A stretch of DNA of 64,000 bases from AP-15 sp963812675 (GTDB taxonomy: Bacteria; Pseudomonadota; Alphaproteobacteria; ATCC43930; CGMCC-115725), in contig CAWEWR010000027.1 in the NCBI GenBank assembly GCA_963812675.1, forward strand, positions 124,001-188,000. The letters are read 5' to 3'. The notes below the pieces were generated by a model, which was given only the letters and a program-made list of their open reading frames with translations, ran no database searches and was not told the DNA's origin. The position numbers and the translations under genes were made by a program. This document shows positions 33,399 to 42,429 of this stretch, piece after piece. Each line of letters begins with the position of its first letter. The stretch's first letter is position 1.

Positions 33399-34453
33399 GT
33401 TTTCCTCCCTGCTGAGCTTCTGCCAATTTGGCTCCTATTGATCCGCCTGGCGACAACCCGCACAAAACCCGCGGCACCCGACGGCATGACAAATATTACC
33501 AGCAAAAGGATGACACCGTAAATCGCGCCGGCGAGACCGGTCGACACGCGCTCGGCTATATTCGGGACGAACAGCACAAACAGGCCGCCAAAGAGGCTTC
33601 CCGGGATCGAGCCGACGCCGCCGACCACGAGGCCCACTAGCAGTGACACCGACAACAGAAAGGTGAAGCTGTCGGGAGCGACGAACTGCACGGCGATCGC
33701 GCCGAGCGCGCCGGCAACGCCGGTGTAGGCCGCACTGACGCCAAAGGTCAGGGTCTTGTAAAGCGCGGCGTTGATCCCCATCGAGGCCGCGGCGATCGGG
33801 TGGTCACGGATCGCCATCATCGCCCTTCCGGTGCGGCTCTTCACCAGATTGGCGGCGCCGGCAAACATCACCAGCAGCACCGCCAATGTGAAAAAATAGA
33901 GCCACTGGTCGGCATCGAGCGGCACGCCCGGCGGCGGGTCTGGTTTGTCAATCACGAGCCCCTGTACGCCGCCAGTGAAGCCTTCGAGCGGCTGGAACTT
34001 CAGGATCTGCGGCATCGCCGTCGCCAGTGCGAAGGTGGCGAGAGCCAAATAGAGGCCTTGCAACCGCAATGCGGGCAGGCCAAACAGAAACCCGACGACA
34101 AAGCAGACGACGCCCGCTGAGGGCATGGTCCAGTAATAGGCGAGATCCAACCGGTTCATCAGGATCGCGGCGGTGTAAGCGCCAATGCCGTAAAAAGCAC
34201 TGTGACCGAGCGAGAACTGTCCGTTGAAACCGGTCAACAGGTTGAGCCCGAGGATCGCCAGCCCGTAGATCATCACCAAAGTCAGCTGGAAGATGACGAA
34301 ACTCTTGAAGAAAAACGGGATCACCAACGCCACAGCTAGGGCTGCGGCGATGGCGAGCTGGCGTTGGCCAAGAAAGCTCCCTAGGCGGAAAATTGCGGCG
34401 GGGCGCGGCGGCGTGTCTTCAAATGCGACGGTCTCTCGCGGCGGGACGATCAT
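33395..34453 (-). CDS. livM: ABC transporter permease, LivM type
   Basis: 352 residues with about nine membrane helices, for example LAIAAALAVALVIPFFF and GLAILGLNLLTGFNGQFSLGHSAFYGIGAYTAA, which includes the family motif. The region GRAMMAIRDHPIAAASMGIN is the conserved cytoplasmic ATPase-contact loop. Imports amino-acid-like or aromatic ligands with LivH. It is coupled by four-base overlaps to livH and to the broken binding-protein gene. Confidence 0.93.
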   Translation of the reverse strand: MIVPPRETVAFEDTPPRPAAIFRLGSFLGQRQLAIAAALAVALVIPFFFKSFVIFQLTLVMIYGLAILGLNLLTGFNGQFSLGHSAFYGIGAYTAAILMNRLDLAYYWTMPSAGVVCFVVGFLFGLPALRLQGLYLALATFALATAMPQILKFQPLEGFTGGVQGLVIDKPDPPPGVPLDADQWLYFFTLAVLLVMFAGAANLVKSRTGRAMMAIRDHPIAAASMGINAALYKTLTFGVSAAYTGVAGALGAIAVQFVAPDSFTFLLSVSLLVGLVVGGVGSIPGSLFGGLFVLFVPNIAERVSTGLAGAIYGVILLLVIFVMPSGAAGFVRVVARRINRSQIGRSSAGRKT

Positions 34454-35328
34454 ACCCGGCTCACCACCGCGCGCCCGAAAATACCTGTCGGCCTGACCAT
34501 CAGCACGGCGACGATCAGCATGAGAGCGATCGTCAGCTTCAGCTCGCGCCCGACATAGGGGATGAAAGTGCCGGCGAGGTTTTCGATCACTCCGACGGCG
34601 AACCCGCCGGCGACCGCGCCGCCGGGGCTCGACAAACCGCCGAGGACCGCGCCGGCGAAGCCATACAACAACACGCCGAACATCATATTGGGTTCGAGAA
34701 AGACCACGGGCGCGATCAGCATGCCGGCCACCGCGCCGACCGCCGCCGACATCCCCCAGCCCAAGGCGATCATCCAGCCGACGCGGATCCCGACTAGCCG
34801 AGCGGACTCTGGATTAGTCGCGGCGGCCCGCATAGCGAGCCCCAGGCGCGAGCCCCGGAAGAAGAAGTACAGAAAAGCCAGCATCACCAAGGTGACGCCG
34901 ATCATTCCCGCTTCGTGGGTGCTGATCAAGCGCTCGCCAAACAGCGGTGCCGTGCCGAACGGCGTGGGAAATGTCTTGATATTGAAATCCCAGATTTGGC
35001 CGGCCGAGCTGTTGAGGATGCTGAAGAGGGCGATGAAAGCGGCCAGTTGGCTCAAGACCGGCGCGTTTTGAATGGGCCGGAACAGGATCCGGTCGATGAC
35101 AATTCCGCCGGAGAAGGACAGTGCTACCGCGCCGCTGAAGGCGGCCCAATACGGCCAACCCCATTGGAGCATCTGCCAGGCGAGAAAGGTCGAGAACATC
35201 GCCATCTCGCCCTGCGCAAAATTGAGGTGATCGATCGCCTGGTAGATCATCACCACGGCGAGCGCCATCGACGCATAGATCGCGCCCGTCGCAAGTCCCG
35301 CCAGCACCTGTTGCAGCAACAGTTCCAC
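34450..35328 (-). CDS. livH: ABC transporter permease, LivH type
   Basis: 292 residues, eight membrane helices. The N-terminus QVLAGLATGAIYASMALAVVMIYQAIDHLNFAQGEMAMFSTFLAW and the loop RLGLAMRAAATNPESARLVGI are LivH hallmarks, followed by GFAGAVLGGLSSPGGAVAGGF. Partner of LivM. No livG or livF ATPase gene is found anywhere in the window, so the ATPases must be shared or lost. Confidence 0.93.
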   Translation of the reverse strand: MELLLQQVLAGLATGAIYASMALAVVMIYQAIDHLNFAQGEMAMFSTFLAWQMLQWGWPYWAAFSGAVALSFSGGIVIDRILFRPIQNAPVLSQLAAFIALFSILNSSAGQIWDFNIKTFPTPFGTAPLFGERLISTHEAGMIGVTLVMLAFLYFFFRGSRLGLAMRAAATNPESARLVGIRVGWMIALGWGMSAAVGAVAGMLIAPVVFLEPNMMFGVLLYGFAGAVLGGLSSPGGAVAGGFAVGVIENLAGTFIPYVGRELKLTIALMLIVAVLMVRPTGIFGRAVVSRV

Positions 35329-35362
35329 CGCTGCCGTCCCTGTCCGGCGGTGTCCCCCGCCC

Positions 35363-35671
35363 TTACCCCGGCTGCAGCACGTGGATCGTGCGGCTGGCGA
35401 TCAGGTCCCGGGTCTTGGCGGCGTAGGCGGCCATGTGCGGCGAGGCGGCGTGCGCCTTTAGCGCGTCGGGGCTCTCCCATTTCTCGATGACGACGAAGGT
35501 GTCGGGACCGAATTTGGTCTGAAAGCTGCCGACGCCCTCGGCATCGATCGCCGGGCCGTATTCGATGCAGCCCTTCTCGGCATGAACCGCCGGTATATTG
35601 GCGTGGAATTCCTTCAAGATCGCCTCGCGCATGCCGGATTTGGCGGTGATGATGGCAACAATGTGGATCAT
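35363..35671 (-). CDS. Antibiotic biosynthesis monooxygenase (ABM) domain protein
   Basis: 102 residues: MIHIVAIITAKSGMREAILKEFHANIPAVHAEKGCIEY, FVVIEKWESPDALKAHAASPHMAAY. This is the YgiN/ABM ferredoxin-like dimeric barrel, often a quinol monooxygenase. It begins the liv-type gene string on the minus strand together with two related barrel proteins, hinting at aromatic-compound catabolism (inference). Confidence 0.9.
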   Translation of the reverse strand: MIHIVAIITAKSGMREAILKEFHANIPAVHAEKGCIEYGPAIDAEGVGSFQTKFGPDTFVVIEKWESPDALKAHAASPHMAAYAAKTRDLIASRTIHVLQPG

Positions 35672-35681
35672 ATCTTTCCCC

Positions 35682-35991
35682 TCAGGCGATGCGTTCGAAG
35701 ACGCTGTGATGGCGGCTGGTGGTCAGCGGCCGTATCTTGGTCGCCCAATCGCCGTAGCTGCCAGCTTTCTCCCAGGCGGCGCTCTTCAGCACGTCGGGCG
35801 AGTTCGAGCTCGTATATCGTCAAGTATCGCTGCATGCCCGGCACGGTCGAGTGCTCGAGACGATAGCGCGCCGCGGAGCGAACCCCCGGCACCTTCGACA
35901 GCATCGGGAAATGCTCGGTATCGTAGACGCGGTTGAACTCGGCCTCGTGCGCCGCCGGAATGTCCAGCTGGACGAGGAAAATGTGGGCCAT
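35682..35991 (-). pseudogene. Dimeric alpha-beta-barrel protein with a frameshift
   Basis: The start MAHIFLVQLDIPAAHEAEFNRVYDTEHFPMLSKVPGVRSAARYRLEHSTVP matches the intact paralog just upstream. After RYLTIYELE one base is in excess near 35822. The other frame continues SPDVLKSAAWEKAGSYGDW and ends HHSVFERIA, again matching the paralog. The protein resembles DUF4286/EthD-like small barrel enzymes. A sequencing error is possible. Confidence 0.8.
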
Positions 35992-35993
35992 GG

Positions 35994-36302
35994 TCAGGCG
36001 ATCCGCCGGAAGACGCTGTGCTGGCGGTTTGTCGTGTGCGGCCGGATCTTGGGCTTCCATTCGCCGAGATCGGAGGCTTCCTGCCAGGCCGGGCTGTTGA
36101 TCACCTCGGCCGAGTCGGTCTCGTAAATCGCCAGGTAGCGCGGCATGCTCGGCACCGTCGAATGTTCGAGCCGATAACGTGCGCAGGACCTGACCCCAGG
36201 GACTTTGAGGATGGTCGGAACGTGGTCCTCGTCGTAAATCCGGTTGAATTCGGCCTCGAGGTGCTGCGGGACATCCATCTGAACAACGTAAACATAGGAC
36301 AT
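35994..36302 (-). CDS. Small dimeric alpha-beta-barrel protein
   Basis: 102 residues: MSYVYVVQMDVPQHLEAEFNRIYDEDHVPTILKVPGVRSCARYRLEHS, RYLAIYETDSAEVINSPAWQEASDLGEW. The pattern is that of DUF4286-like ferredoxin-fold proteins, often associated with degradation of cyclic compounds. It is followed two bases later by a frameshifted tandem copy. Function unknown. Confidence 0.8.
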   Translation of the reverse strand: MSYVYVVQMDVPQHLEAEFNRIYDEDHVPTILKVPGVRSCARYRLEHSTVPSMPRYLAIYETDSAEVINSPAWQEASDLGEWKPKIRPHTTNRQHSVFRRIA

Positions 36303-36468
36303 GGCGGCGTTCCCTCTGTTGCGGATTTGCTGGTCGGAAGACTAGCGAAACGGATCGAAGCACGATAGCGTTCGTTACGGGAATAGCCCTCACGAGCAAG
36401 CGCGAGGACGCGCCGCGCGGCGCCCCGAAAGCAACGCTGAGCCGTGCATTACGCGACGCCGCAGCCGA

Positions 36469-37032
36469 TCACCCCTCGATCCGACACAGGATCTCGTGGG
36501 CGATCTCGGCCGGTTTGCCGCCGACATCGACGATGATCGGGTGCTCCTCCGGCGTCGGCTCCTCCAATGTCGCGAACTGGCTGTCGAGCAGGGCAACCGG
36601 CATGAAGTGCTCGTGCCGCGCGCTCATGCGCCGGTAAATCAGATCGCGCGATCCTTTGAGGTAGACCAGCGCCACGTCATGGCGGTCGCCGATGATTATG
36701 TGCCGGTAGGATCGCTTCAGCGCCGAGCAGGTCAGCACGCCACATTCGCCCCGCGCGCGCCAGCCGTCGATTTCCTCGGCGATCTTGTGGAGCCAAGGCA
36801 GACGGTCCGCGTCAGTCAACGGTATTCCGCTGCGCATCTTCTCCACATTCTCGCGCGGGTGCAGGTCGTCGCCTTCCCGAAACTGACAGCCTAACGCGGC
36901 CGCCAGCAGGGCTGCGACCGTGCTTTTGCCCGATCCTGAGACACCCATCAGCACGACGATCGCTGGCCCGGTGATGCTGTGCTCGAGGGCTCCGGACCGA
37001 GCGCGCTCAGGTTGCTTGTCGCTTCCTGCCAT
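36469..37032 (-). CDS. gntK: Gluconokinase
   Basis: 187 residues from the ATG at 37032; an earlier in-frame ATG is possible. P-loop GVSGSGKSTVAALLA, then the gluconate-kinase motifs FREGDDLHPRENVEKMRSGIPLTDADRLPWL, LTCSALKRSYR and the lid SARHEHFMPVALLDSQFATLE. It phosphorylates gluconate to 6-phosphogluconate. A scrap of phosphoglucomutase lies about 190 bases upstream. Confidence 0.95.
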   Translation of the reverse strand: MAGSDKQPERARSGALEHSITGPAIVVLMGVSGSGKSTVAALLAAALGCQFREGDDLHPRENVEKMRSGIPLTDADRLPWLHKIAEEIDGWRARGECGVLTCSALKRSYRHIIIGDRHDVALVYLKGSRDLIYRRMSARHEHFMPVALLDSQFATLEEPTPEEHPIIVDVGGKPAEIAHEILCRIEG

Positions 37033-37217
37033 CGAACAATCCCGGATCATACGCCGGCATGAGCGGACTACGCTATTGTGGGGGGTCCGACATTGCAAGG
37101 CTACCCCCGCGGGACACCAGGCGCCGAGCCATCCATCCGCCGCGCAAGGAAAGCGAAATCACGAGCCGGCCGCCTCGTGCAGTGCTCAGCTCCGATCGAA
37201 GCCTGCGACTTGCGAGT

Positions 37218-37395
37218 TCATCCCCCGGAGGTAAGCGCGATGTTCACCACCTGTCGGGCCTCGCCGACGATCGCGCCCAAGTGCGCCTCGTTCTTGCAGC
37301 TTTCCGCGTAGATCTCGTAGACGGCCTCGGTGCCCGACGGCCGAGCCGCGAACCAGCCGCCGGCGGCGACCACCTTGAGGCCGCCGATCGCGGCT
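37218..37395 (-). pseudogene. Phosphoglucomutase C-terminal fragment
   Basis: The minus strand reads GLKVVAAGGWFAARPSGTEAVYEIYAESC, then a short helix and a stop at 37218. RPSGTE is the phosphate-binding loop of the C-terminal domain of phosphohexomutases. Nothing upstream of GLKVV continues the enzyme. A large part of a pgm gene has been deleted. Confidence 0.85.
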
Positions 37396-37408
37396 CAAGC
37401 GTCGTAAA

Positions 37409-37576
37409 TCAGTAGCCGCCTCCGTGCCATGGACGCACGTTTGGACACTGGCCCGCCGGAGGACAGATGACGTCAATCGCATGAGCGCAGGCCGGAAGCA
37501 GCAGCATCGAACCGATCACGATCAGGCGAATGATAATTCGCCTCCACTCGACACGATCAGGCGAATCGTAACTCAC
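37409..37576 (-). CDS. Short secreted or lipoprotein-like peptide
   Basis: About 55 residues. A hydrophobic stretch (IIIRLIVIGSMLLLPACAHA) is followed by IDVICPPAGQCPNVRPWHGGGY. Two cysteines would be left in the mature part. The start is uncertain: GTG 37576 is one option, as no ribosome site stands out. A 14-base direct repeat (TTCGCCTGATCGTG) sits in the leader. No family is recognised. Confidence 0.5.
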   Translation of the reverse strand: MSYDSPDRVEWRRIIIRLIVIGSMLLLPACAHAIDVICPPAGQCPNVRPWHGGGY

Positions 37577-37589
37577 CTCCGTGATGCAA

Positions 37590-38885
37590 TCACGGCGTCG
37601 CCGCTGGGGGTTCCGGGGTGATCTGTACCTTGTCGCCATCAGCCAGGTTCACGGGCGGTTGGAGTACCACTTTATCGCCGTTCTGGACGCCCTCATTGAC
37701 CTCGACTTCGGTCCCGTAATCGGTGGTGATCGTGATCTTGTGCAGATGGGCGACGCCGTTTTCGACGACCGCGACCTGCATGCCGTTCTGATTGAAGATG
37801 ATCGCCGAGGCGGGCACGATCAGCGCCGGCGACTGGCGCGGGATCTTCAGCTCGACCGTGCAATAGACGCCTGGCTGCAGCGCGCCGTCCGGATTGGGTA
37901 CGTCGACCTCGCTCAGCAGGGTCCGCGTTCCCGGCTGCAGGGCATCAGCGATCCGCGTCACCTGGCCATCGAAGGTGAGGTTGGGCATCGCCGGCACGCG
38001 AATGACGGCCTCAACGCCGGGCTTAACGCCAAAGGCGGCGTCCTGCGGCACATACACCCAAACCCGGATTACGTCGCTGTGGGTCAGCGAAAACATCGAA
38101 GTGCCGCCGGCCGCGTCGGCCGTGATCAGGCTGCCGACGTCGATGTTGCGCTGCGTGATCACGCCGTCGAACGGTGCGGCGACCTGCTGATAGATCTTCT
38201 GCTGATTGTAATATTTTAACTGCGCCTGCAGTGCCGCGGCATTGTATTGAGCCGCCGTCGTCGCGTGCTGCTGGGCCTGTAGGGTGTACCGATCAACGTC
38301 GCCCTGCTGCTTCGTCACCCAGCCCTGATTTACAAGGACCGAGTCGCGTCCCCAGGTGACCTGGTCCAGCGACTGCTGCGCTTGATTCTGGTTCCGCGTC
38401 TGGTGAGCCTGCTGCATACTATTCTGATATTGCGCGATCTGGTCCTCCACCTCGGGCGCGGCGATCTCGGCCAGGAGCTGCCCGGCCTTGACGTGATCGC
38501 CGATGTCGACATAGCGCTTCGCTACATAGCCGCTGGCGCGGGCATAAATATTTGCTGCCTCGAAGCCGAGCGTCGTCGCGGGCAATGTCACGTGCATTCT
38601 GCCGAGCCGTTGCGCCACCGCCTCGACGCGCACGCTCGGGACGAAGTTCGCCTGCTGCTCGGCGGTGTCCGTGACCTGGCGGTGCTGCTCGTAATGCCGC
38701 CATACGCCCAGCGCGAGTGCGGCGGTAAACAGCAAGAGCACGCCAAGGCCAAGGAAACGGCGCCCGGACCCGCTCCGCCCCGTGGGGACGCTTGGCGGTG
38801 ATTCGGGGGCATCGCGATCGGGTGCCGGAAGCAATGGCCGCGGTGGTGGTCCCTTCAGCAGCGGTGGCTGGTCGAGGTCGTTCAT
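37590..38885 (-). CDS. RND efflux periplasmic adaptor (HlyD/MFP family)
   Basis: 431 residues: a proline-rich cytoplasmic tail, one membrane helix (FLGLGVLLLFTAALALGVW) and the barrel-sandwich YARASGYVAKRYVDIGDHVKAGQLLAEIAAPEVEDQI. A long Gln-rich coiled-coil hairpin (about 150-220) follows, then APFDGVITQRNIDVGSLI and the beta-barrel. It bridges the RND pump and an outer-membrane channel, which is not encoded nearby. The ATG overlaps the pump stop by four bases; the pump gene comes first. Confidence 0.93.
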   Translation of the reverse strand: MNDLDQPPLLKGPPPRPLLPAPDRDAPESPPSVPTGRSGSGRRFLGLGVLLLFTAALALGVWRHYEQHRQVTDTAEQQANFVPSVRVEAVAQRLGRMHVTLPATTLGFEAANIYARASGYVAKRYVDIGDHVKAGQLLAEIAAPEVEDQIAQYQNSMQQAHQTRNQNQAQQSLDQVTWGRDSVLVNQGWVTKQQGDVDRYTLQAQQHATTAAQYNAAALQAQLKYYNQQKIYQQVAAPFDGVITQRNIDVGSLITADAAGGTSMFSLTHSDVIRVWVYVPQDAAFGVKPGVEAVIRVPAMPNLTFDGQVTRIADALQPGTRTLLSEVDVPNPDGALQPGVYCTVELKIPRQSPALIVPASAIIFNQNGMQVAVVENGVAHLHKITITTDYGTEVEVNEGVQNGDKVVLQPPVNLADGDKVQITPEPPAATP

Positions 38886-41800
38886 TCGGGGACCTCCTCG
38901 AAGACGCCATGGGCTGCCTTGCCGTCATTGCCCTTGCGCAGCATCGCAAACAGATACGGTACGACAAGCAGCGTAGTTGGGGTCGCGAATAGCAGGCCGC
39001 CGATGACGGCGCGTGCGAGCGCGGCGTTCTGCTCCTCGCCCGGACCGCCGATCGCCATCGGGATCATGCCGACGATCATCGCGGTGGCGGTCATCAATAC
39101 TGGCCGAATGCGGGTATGCCCGGCTGAGATCGCGGCATCGAAGGCCTTGCTGCCAGCGAGTTGCTGCTCGCGCGCGAAGGTAACGAGCAGGATCGAGTTT
39201 GCCGACGCGACGCCGACTGCCATGATCGCGCCCATTAGCGAGGGAACGCTGAGCGTTGTACCAGTGATGTAGAGCATCGTGACGATGCCGCAGAAGGTCG
39301 CCGGCAGCGCCAGAATGACGACGAACGGATCACCGAAATTCTGGTAATTTACGACCATCAGCATGTAGACGAAGACAGCTGCGAACAATAGGCCGATCGT
39401 CATGTCGCGGAAGGCCTGGTTCATGCTGTCGATCTGGCCGGTCACCTGGAGCGTGTTGCCGGGAGAGAGCTGTTTCTTGAGGTCGGTCGTAATTTTGTCG
39501 ATGTCGGTCGCAACGCCGCCGAGATCGCGGCCTTGGGTGCTGGCATAGACTTCGTAGACCGGCTGGATGTTGGCCTGGTTGGCGCTGCCCGGCACCGAGT
39601 CGCGCGTGAATGTCGCCGCATTGCTGAGCTCTCCCGGAACCGGCAGCGTTGCCGGCAGCGCGGTGGTCGTGCTCACCGACGCGGGGGTCGCCACATTGCC
39701 GAGCTGTCCGGGAACCGGTTGCGTTGCCGGCGTGGAGGTTCCGGTACTGACCGGCGTATTGCCGAGATCGCCCATCGAGCTGACCAGATATTGCGGCGTT
39801 TGCACCGCGATGTAATACGGGATGCCGTTGGTCGGATCGGTCCAGAAGTTGGGCTGGACCTGCTCGGAGGAACTAAGGCTCGTACTGATGTTGTTGCCGA
39901 TGTCGCTCACCGTGATGCCGAACTGCAGAGCCCGTGCGCGATCGATCTGGACGTAGAAGTCAGGTGCATAGACCTCCTGTTGTATATGAGCATCCACAAC
40001 GCCCGGAATGACGGCGATACGGCGCCGCAGCTCCTCTGCGATGTGGAGGTTCTTGACCCGGTCATAGCCGACCGTGCGCACGTCGATCTGCGCGGTGATC
40101 CCGAAATTCAGGATCTGCGTCGCCATATCCGCAGGCTGGAAATAAAACAGATCTTCCGGGAACGCCGCCGGGAGGACCTCGCGCAACTTGCGCACGTAAT
40201 CGGCCGTTGGCGGGTGGCCGTCTTTGAGGGACACCATGATTACGCCGTCATTGACCGCAATCGTCGTGCCGTCGGCGAACGCCCAGTTATAGGAACGCGC
40301 CGGCACCCCGAAATTGTCGACGATCAGGTCGAGGTCTTGTTTAGGAATGACCTGCCGGATCTTGTCTTCGACTTTCTGGAAGATCTGCTCGGTCACCTCG
40401 ATGCGGGTGCCCGGTGGGGCGCGGACATGGAGCTGGATCATGCCGCCGTCGATCGCCGGATAGAAATCCCGGCCGACAAACGTGAACATCACGGCGCCGA
40501 GCGCGAGAACGAGCACGGCGACGATCGGGACGATGGCCCGGCGGGTCACCAGCATCGTCAGCAGCCCTACATAGCCCTGCCTCAGATGCTCGAAGCTGCG
40601 CTCGAAGGACGCGTGGAAGCGCGCGAAGAAGCCGCTACCGGGGTTTCCCGCGGGCCCGCCGTGTTGCTGACCCTTGAGCAGCACGCCAATGGTGATCGGC
40701 GTCAGGGTCCGCGACAGGCCGTAGGAGGCGAGCATCGCAAAGACGACGGCGAGGCCGAGCGGCGTGAACAAATATTTTGCCGGCCCTTCGAGGAAGACCA
40801 CCGAGGTAAAGACGCAGCTGATAGCGAGCGTGGAAACCAGCGTCGGCACCGCGATTTCGGCGGCACCATGCAATGTCGCCCGCGGCAGCGGCATTTTTTC
40901 TTCATCGAGCAGGCGGTAGGTGTTCTCGATCGTCACGGTCGAGTCGTCGACGAGAATGCCGACCGCGAGCGCGAGGCCCCCTAAGGTCATCGTATTGATC
41001 GTCTCGCCAAGGAAGTAGAGCACGACAAGCGAGGTCAGCATCGCCAGCGGGATCGAGATCATCACGACGATCGTCGGCCGCCACGAACCGAGGAAGAGGA
41101 GGATCATCAGCGCCGTGAGCCCGGCGGCGATCGCCCCTTCGCGCAGCACGGCAAACAACGAAGACGTGACAAACACCGACTGATCGAACAGCGATTTGAT
41201 GACCATGCCGGCGGGCGCCGCCTGGCGCGCGACACCCAGCATGTGTTTGACCGCATTGACGACGGTCAATGTCGAAGCATTGCCGTTTTTGATGATGCTG
41301 AGCAGCACCGATTTTTTGCCATCCGCGCGCACAATATTCTGCTGCACCAGATTGCCGTCGCGTACATGACCGATGTCCCTGAGGAACACGGTGGCGCCGT
41401 TCGAGTAGGTGACCGGGATGTCGTTCAGCGCCTCGATCGTCGGCGGCATCGAATTGGTGCGGACCGTGTAATCGGTCTTGCCGATCTTGGTATCGCCGCC
41501 GGGCAGAGTGAGGTTCTGCGCGTTGACTGCATTGACGACCTGCAGCGGTGTCAGGCCTTTTGAGAGAAGCTTGGTCTGGTCGATATCGACCATGATCTGC
41601 CGGTATTTTCCGCCGGCGGGGGTCGGTAACGTGACGCCGTGGATCGGCGCGATCATCTGGCGCAGCCGGTAGATCCCGTAATCGTAGAGTTGCGATTCGC
41701 TGAGCCTGTCGGAGCTGAGGCTGATCTGCAGGACGGGAACGGCCGACGCGCTGTATTGCACGACAATCGGCGGTTGGGTCCCGGTCGGCAGCAAGGCGCG

Positions 41801-42148
41801 GATGGCATTCGTAGCGGCGACCACCTGCGAGATCGCTAGGTCGAGGTTCGCATCGGGCTGGAAATAGATCTTCTGCACCGAAATGCCGTTGACGGTCTCG
41901 GCTTCGATGTCCTTGATGCCGTTGACGTTTGAGCTGATCGCGTATTGGCTGTAGGTCGTGAAACGCTGCTCCATCTCGGTCGTGTTGAGGCCGGTGTACT
42001 GCCAGATCACCGACACGACCGGGATGTTGATCTCGGGGAAGATGTCGGTCGGCATCTCGACCGCAGCAGTAACGCCGAGAAACAGGATCAGCGCCGCCAC
42101 GACATAAAAGGTGTGCGGAAATTTCAGCGCAAAGCGAACGATCCCCAA
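38882..42148 (-). CDS. RND-family efflux pump (AcrB/MdtB-like)
   Basis: 1088 residues, slightly longer than usual. The start is MGIVRFALKFPHTFYVVAALILFLGV, then the N-terminal MPTDIFPEINIPVVSV block. The membrane motif LALAVGILVDDSTVTIENTYRLL contains the proton-relay Asp pair. The pore-domain segments and GAIMAVGVASANSILLVTFAREQ are conserved. The second periplasmic loop contains two 25-residue imperfect repeats (TPATQPVPGQLGN and LPATLPVPGELSN). It exports drugs or other small molecules using the proton gradient. Confidence 0.95.
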   Translation of the reverse strand: MGIVRFALKFPHTFYVVAALILFLGVTAAVEMPTDIFPEINIPVVSVIWQYTGLNTTEMEQRFTTYSQYAISSNVNGIKDIEAETVNGISVQKIYFQPDANLDLAISQVVAATNAIRALLPTGTQPPIVVQYSASAVPVLQISLSSDRLSESQLYDYGIYRLRQMIAPIHGVTLPTPAGGKYRQIMVDIDQTKLLSKGLTPLQVVNAVNAQNLTLPGGDTKIGKTDYTVRTNSMPPTIEALNDIPVTYSNGATVFLRDIGHVRDGNLVQQNIVRADGKKSVLLSIIKNGNASTLTVVNAVKHMLGVARQAAPAGMVIKSLFDQSVFVTSSLFAVLREGAIAAGLTALMILLFLGSWRPTIVVMISIPLAMLTSLVVLYFLGETINTMTLGGLALAVGILVDDSTVTIENTYRLLDEEKMPLPRATLHGAAEIAVPTLVSTLAISCVFTSVVFLEGPAKYLFTPLGLAVVFAMLASYGLSRTLTPITIGVLLKGQQHGGPAGNPGSGFFARFHASFERSFEHLRQGYVGLLTMLVTRRAIVPIVAVLVLALGAVMFTFVGRDFYPAIDGGMIQLHVRAPPGTRIEVTEQIFQKVEDKIRQVIPKQDLDLIVDNFGVPARSYNWAFADGTTIAVNDGVIMVSLKDGHPPTADYVRKLREVLPAAFPEDLFYFQPADMATQILNFGITAQIDVRTVGYDRVKNLHIAEELRRRIAVIPGVVDAHIQQEVYAPDFYVQIDRARALQFGITVSDIGNNISTSLSSSEQVQPNFWTDPTNGIPYYIAVQTPQYLVSSMGDLGNTPVSTGTSTPATQPVPGQLGNVATPASVSTTTALPATLPVPGELSNAATFTRDSVPGSANQANIQPVYEVYASTQGRDLGGVATDIDKITTDLKKQLSPGNTLQVTGQIDSMNQAFRDMTIGLLFAAVFVYMLMVVNYQNFGDPFVVILALPATFCGIVTMLYITGTTLSVPSLMGAIMAVGVASANSILLVTFAREQQLAGSKAFDAAISAGHTRIRPVLMTATAMIVGMIPMAIGGPGEEQNAALARAVIGGLLFATPTTLLVVPYLFAMLRKGNDGKAAHGVFEEVPE

Positions 42149-42429
42149 GCAATACCCCCATTCATTCCTGGGCCGACCTCAATCCCGAGATTTAGGTGTG
42201 CAGTGACCCCACCACGAGTAAAATCCGGTAAGAACTTGTAACGCGTAGAAGTCTTGCGTTTCGTAAGCCGGGGACGGCTGAAGCTCCGTACGCAGTTCGC
42301 GAATTTGTATTTACCAAAATTTACTAAGTCTAATTGGCACCCCTGGCACCGCCAACACATATCCGCTCATGAATAGCCGGCTGGGTCGCTTAAGTGCCCT
42401 GCGCGGCCAGGTACAACAAGGAGTTATCG
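42149..42429. other. Divergent intergenic region
   Basis: 281 bases between the RND operon and the His/Gly-rich protein gene. It includes an AT-rich segment (ATTTGTATTTACCAAAATTTACTAAG, positions 42302-42327) that could house promoters. I find no GGAAC-type promoter, hairpin or reading frame. Confidence 0.5.
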
